Assembly: GCA_016195145.1 (NCBI GenBank)
Contig: JACQAF010000147.1
Span: forward strand, 1-13,560
From: Rhodospirillales bacterium
Lineage (GTDB): Bacteria > Pseudomonadota > Alphaproteobacteria > CACIAM-22H2
Direction of reading: 5' to 3'
DNA: 13,560 nt
Shown here: one piece after another, positions 12,810-13,560 of the stretch
How the letters are laid out: each line of letters begins with the position of its first letter
How positions within the stretch are numbered: the first letter of the stretch is position 1
Program-made: the position numbers and the translations under genes
The notes under the pieces: model-generated
Told to the model about the DNA's origin: nothing
Database searches by the model: none
The model's input: the letters and a program-made list of their open reading frames with translations, nothing else

Positions 12810-13560
12810 TCACGATCCGCTGCGCAGATCGGCCGGCAGGAACGAACGGTCGATGATCTTGCTCCAGTCGACGTCGTCCTTGACCTCGCCGATGATCTTG
12901 AGGCCGCGCACCATCTCGTTCATGCCCTTGATGTCGAAATCGCCGCGGCTCCAGTATTCGAGCTTGGCCATGTTGTCGACTGCGGTTTCGGCGACCGGAA
13001 CGGCGAGGTTGTATTCCTTGGCGAGAATGGCGCCGGCTTCCTTGGGGTTGGCGTAGATGAAGTCGACCCCGGCGCGCCGGCCGGCGATGATCGCGCGCAG
13101 TTTCTGCGGCTCTTTCTTGGCGAAATCGCTGGTCGTGATGCCTACGACCTGGGTCATCGGCGGCAGCAGGTCCTTGACGAAGAACACCGGCCGGTAGCGG
13201 TCCTTGCGCGCCGACCAGATCGGATCGAGGATCGCTGCCGCCTGAACCGCCCCGCCTTCGAGCGCGGTCAGGCCCGAGCCGACGCCGCCCAGCGCCGGCC
13301 GCTCGACCTGGTCGAGCTTGATGCCCGACGCCTCGAGCGCCATGATCGACAGCATGTCGGTCACCGATTTGGGGCTGGTGATCGCCATTTTCTTGCCGAC
13401 CAGGTCCTTGATCGTCTTGATGTCGGAATTGGGCGTCGTCACCCACAGGATGTCGGCCACAGTGCGCACCGCCGAATTGACGATCTTGATGTCGGCCCCT
13501 TCGCGGATCGCGGTGACGGCGGCCGACAGCGAAACCTCGCCATAGGGAAGGCCGCCGGCG
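12810..13560 (-). CDS. ABC transporter substrate-binding protein (NMT1/SsuA-like), 5' end outside window
   Basis: The frame is open from the TGA at 12812-12810 through to the window end, giving 249 visible residues; the signal peptide and the first lobe start are missing. The methionine-like start at 13469 is an internal GTG valine codon. Visible family features are VADILWVTTPNSDIKTIKDLVGKKMAITSPKSVTDML, then ALEGGAVQAAAILDPIW, and a second lobe with VVGITTSDFAKKEPQKLRAIIAGRRAGVDFIYANPKEAGAILAKEYN. These match the periplasmic-binding fold of nitrate/sulfonate/pyrimidine-precursor importers (NMT1/THI5-like). The CCCFC motif of ThiY-type HMP-binding proteins is not visible in this part. It should deliver the ligand to the two permeases. 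Ligand unknown. Confidence 0.88.
   Translation of the reverse strand, partial: AGGLPYGEVSLSAAVTAIREGADIKIVNSAVRTVADILWVTTPNSDIKTIKDLVGKKMAITSPKSVTDMLSIMALEASGIKLDQVERPALGGVGSGLTALEGGAVQAAAILDPIWSARKDRYRPVFFVKDLLPPMTQVVGITTSDFAKKEPQKLRAIIAGRRAGVDFIYANPKEAGAILAKEYNLAVPVAETAVDNMAKLEYWSRGDFDIKGMNEMVRGLKIIGEVKDDVDWSKIIDRSFLPADLRSGS

Noticed and set aside
12810..13469. Start of the binding protein at 13469
   Set aside because: That codon is GTG inside SAVRTVADILW, and the frame continues in family-like sequence to the window end.

Overview
The window is a strongly GC-rich, gene-dense stretch of bacterial chromosome. Gene content points to an alphaproteobacterium, possibly Rhodospirillales-like: kdsB beside pheA, a small SRP RNA directly upstream of dnaX-ybaB-recR, a stand-alone ProX-type deacylase, and an ECF sigma factor paired with an RskA-type anti-sigma factor. 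kdsB (KDO activation) implies a Gram-negative with lipopolysaccharide. Taxonomy is inferred from gene content only.

Layout. (1) Bases 1-2023, plus strand: the end of kdsB, then pheA (prephenate dehydratase with ACT domain), then a ProX/YbaK-type prolyl-tRNA-editing deacylase, separated by 5 and 12 bases. (2) Bases 2027-5483, minus strand, convergent with block 1. In transcription order: nudC (NAD(H)/NAD-cap pyrophosphatase), an ECF sigma factor, its membrane-bound anti-sigma factor, a ferritin-like protein with a Tat-type signal and a possible lipobox, and a small exported cytochrome c. The first three are tightly packed. The ferritin-like gene has its own 5' region with a possible ECF promoter. 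A 15-bp perfect inverted repeat separates it from the cytochrome gene. (3) Bases 5532-8456, plus strand: SRP RNA with its promoter, dnaX (tau subunit), ybaB and recR, a housekeeping replication/recombination cluster. (4) Bases 8549-9430, plus strand: an EamA-type drug/metabolite exporter. (5) Bases 9440-13560, minus strand: an importer of the nitrate/sulfonate/thiamine-precursor class (solute-binding protein cut by the window end, ATPase, two different permeases), followed 7 bases later by rmuC.

How the genes work together. Blocks 1 and 3 are ordinary core metabolism and genome maintenance. Block 2 looks like a small envelope-stress or redox module: the sigma/anti-sigma pair probably controls the exported ferritin-like protein and perhaps the cytochrome. 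Block 5 is one import operon whose substrate cannot be read from the sequence; rmuC is probably co-transcribed with it. No mobile element, CRISPR array, tRNA or rRNA was seen, and no gap longer than 300 bases lacks a gene. I found no clearly new biological system. The most interesting parts are the block 2 module with its intergenic structures and the rmuC-transporter linkage.
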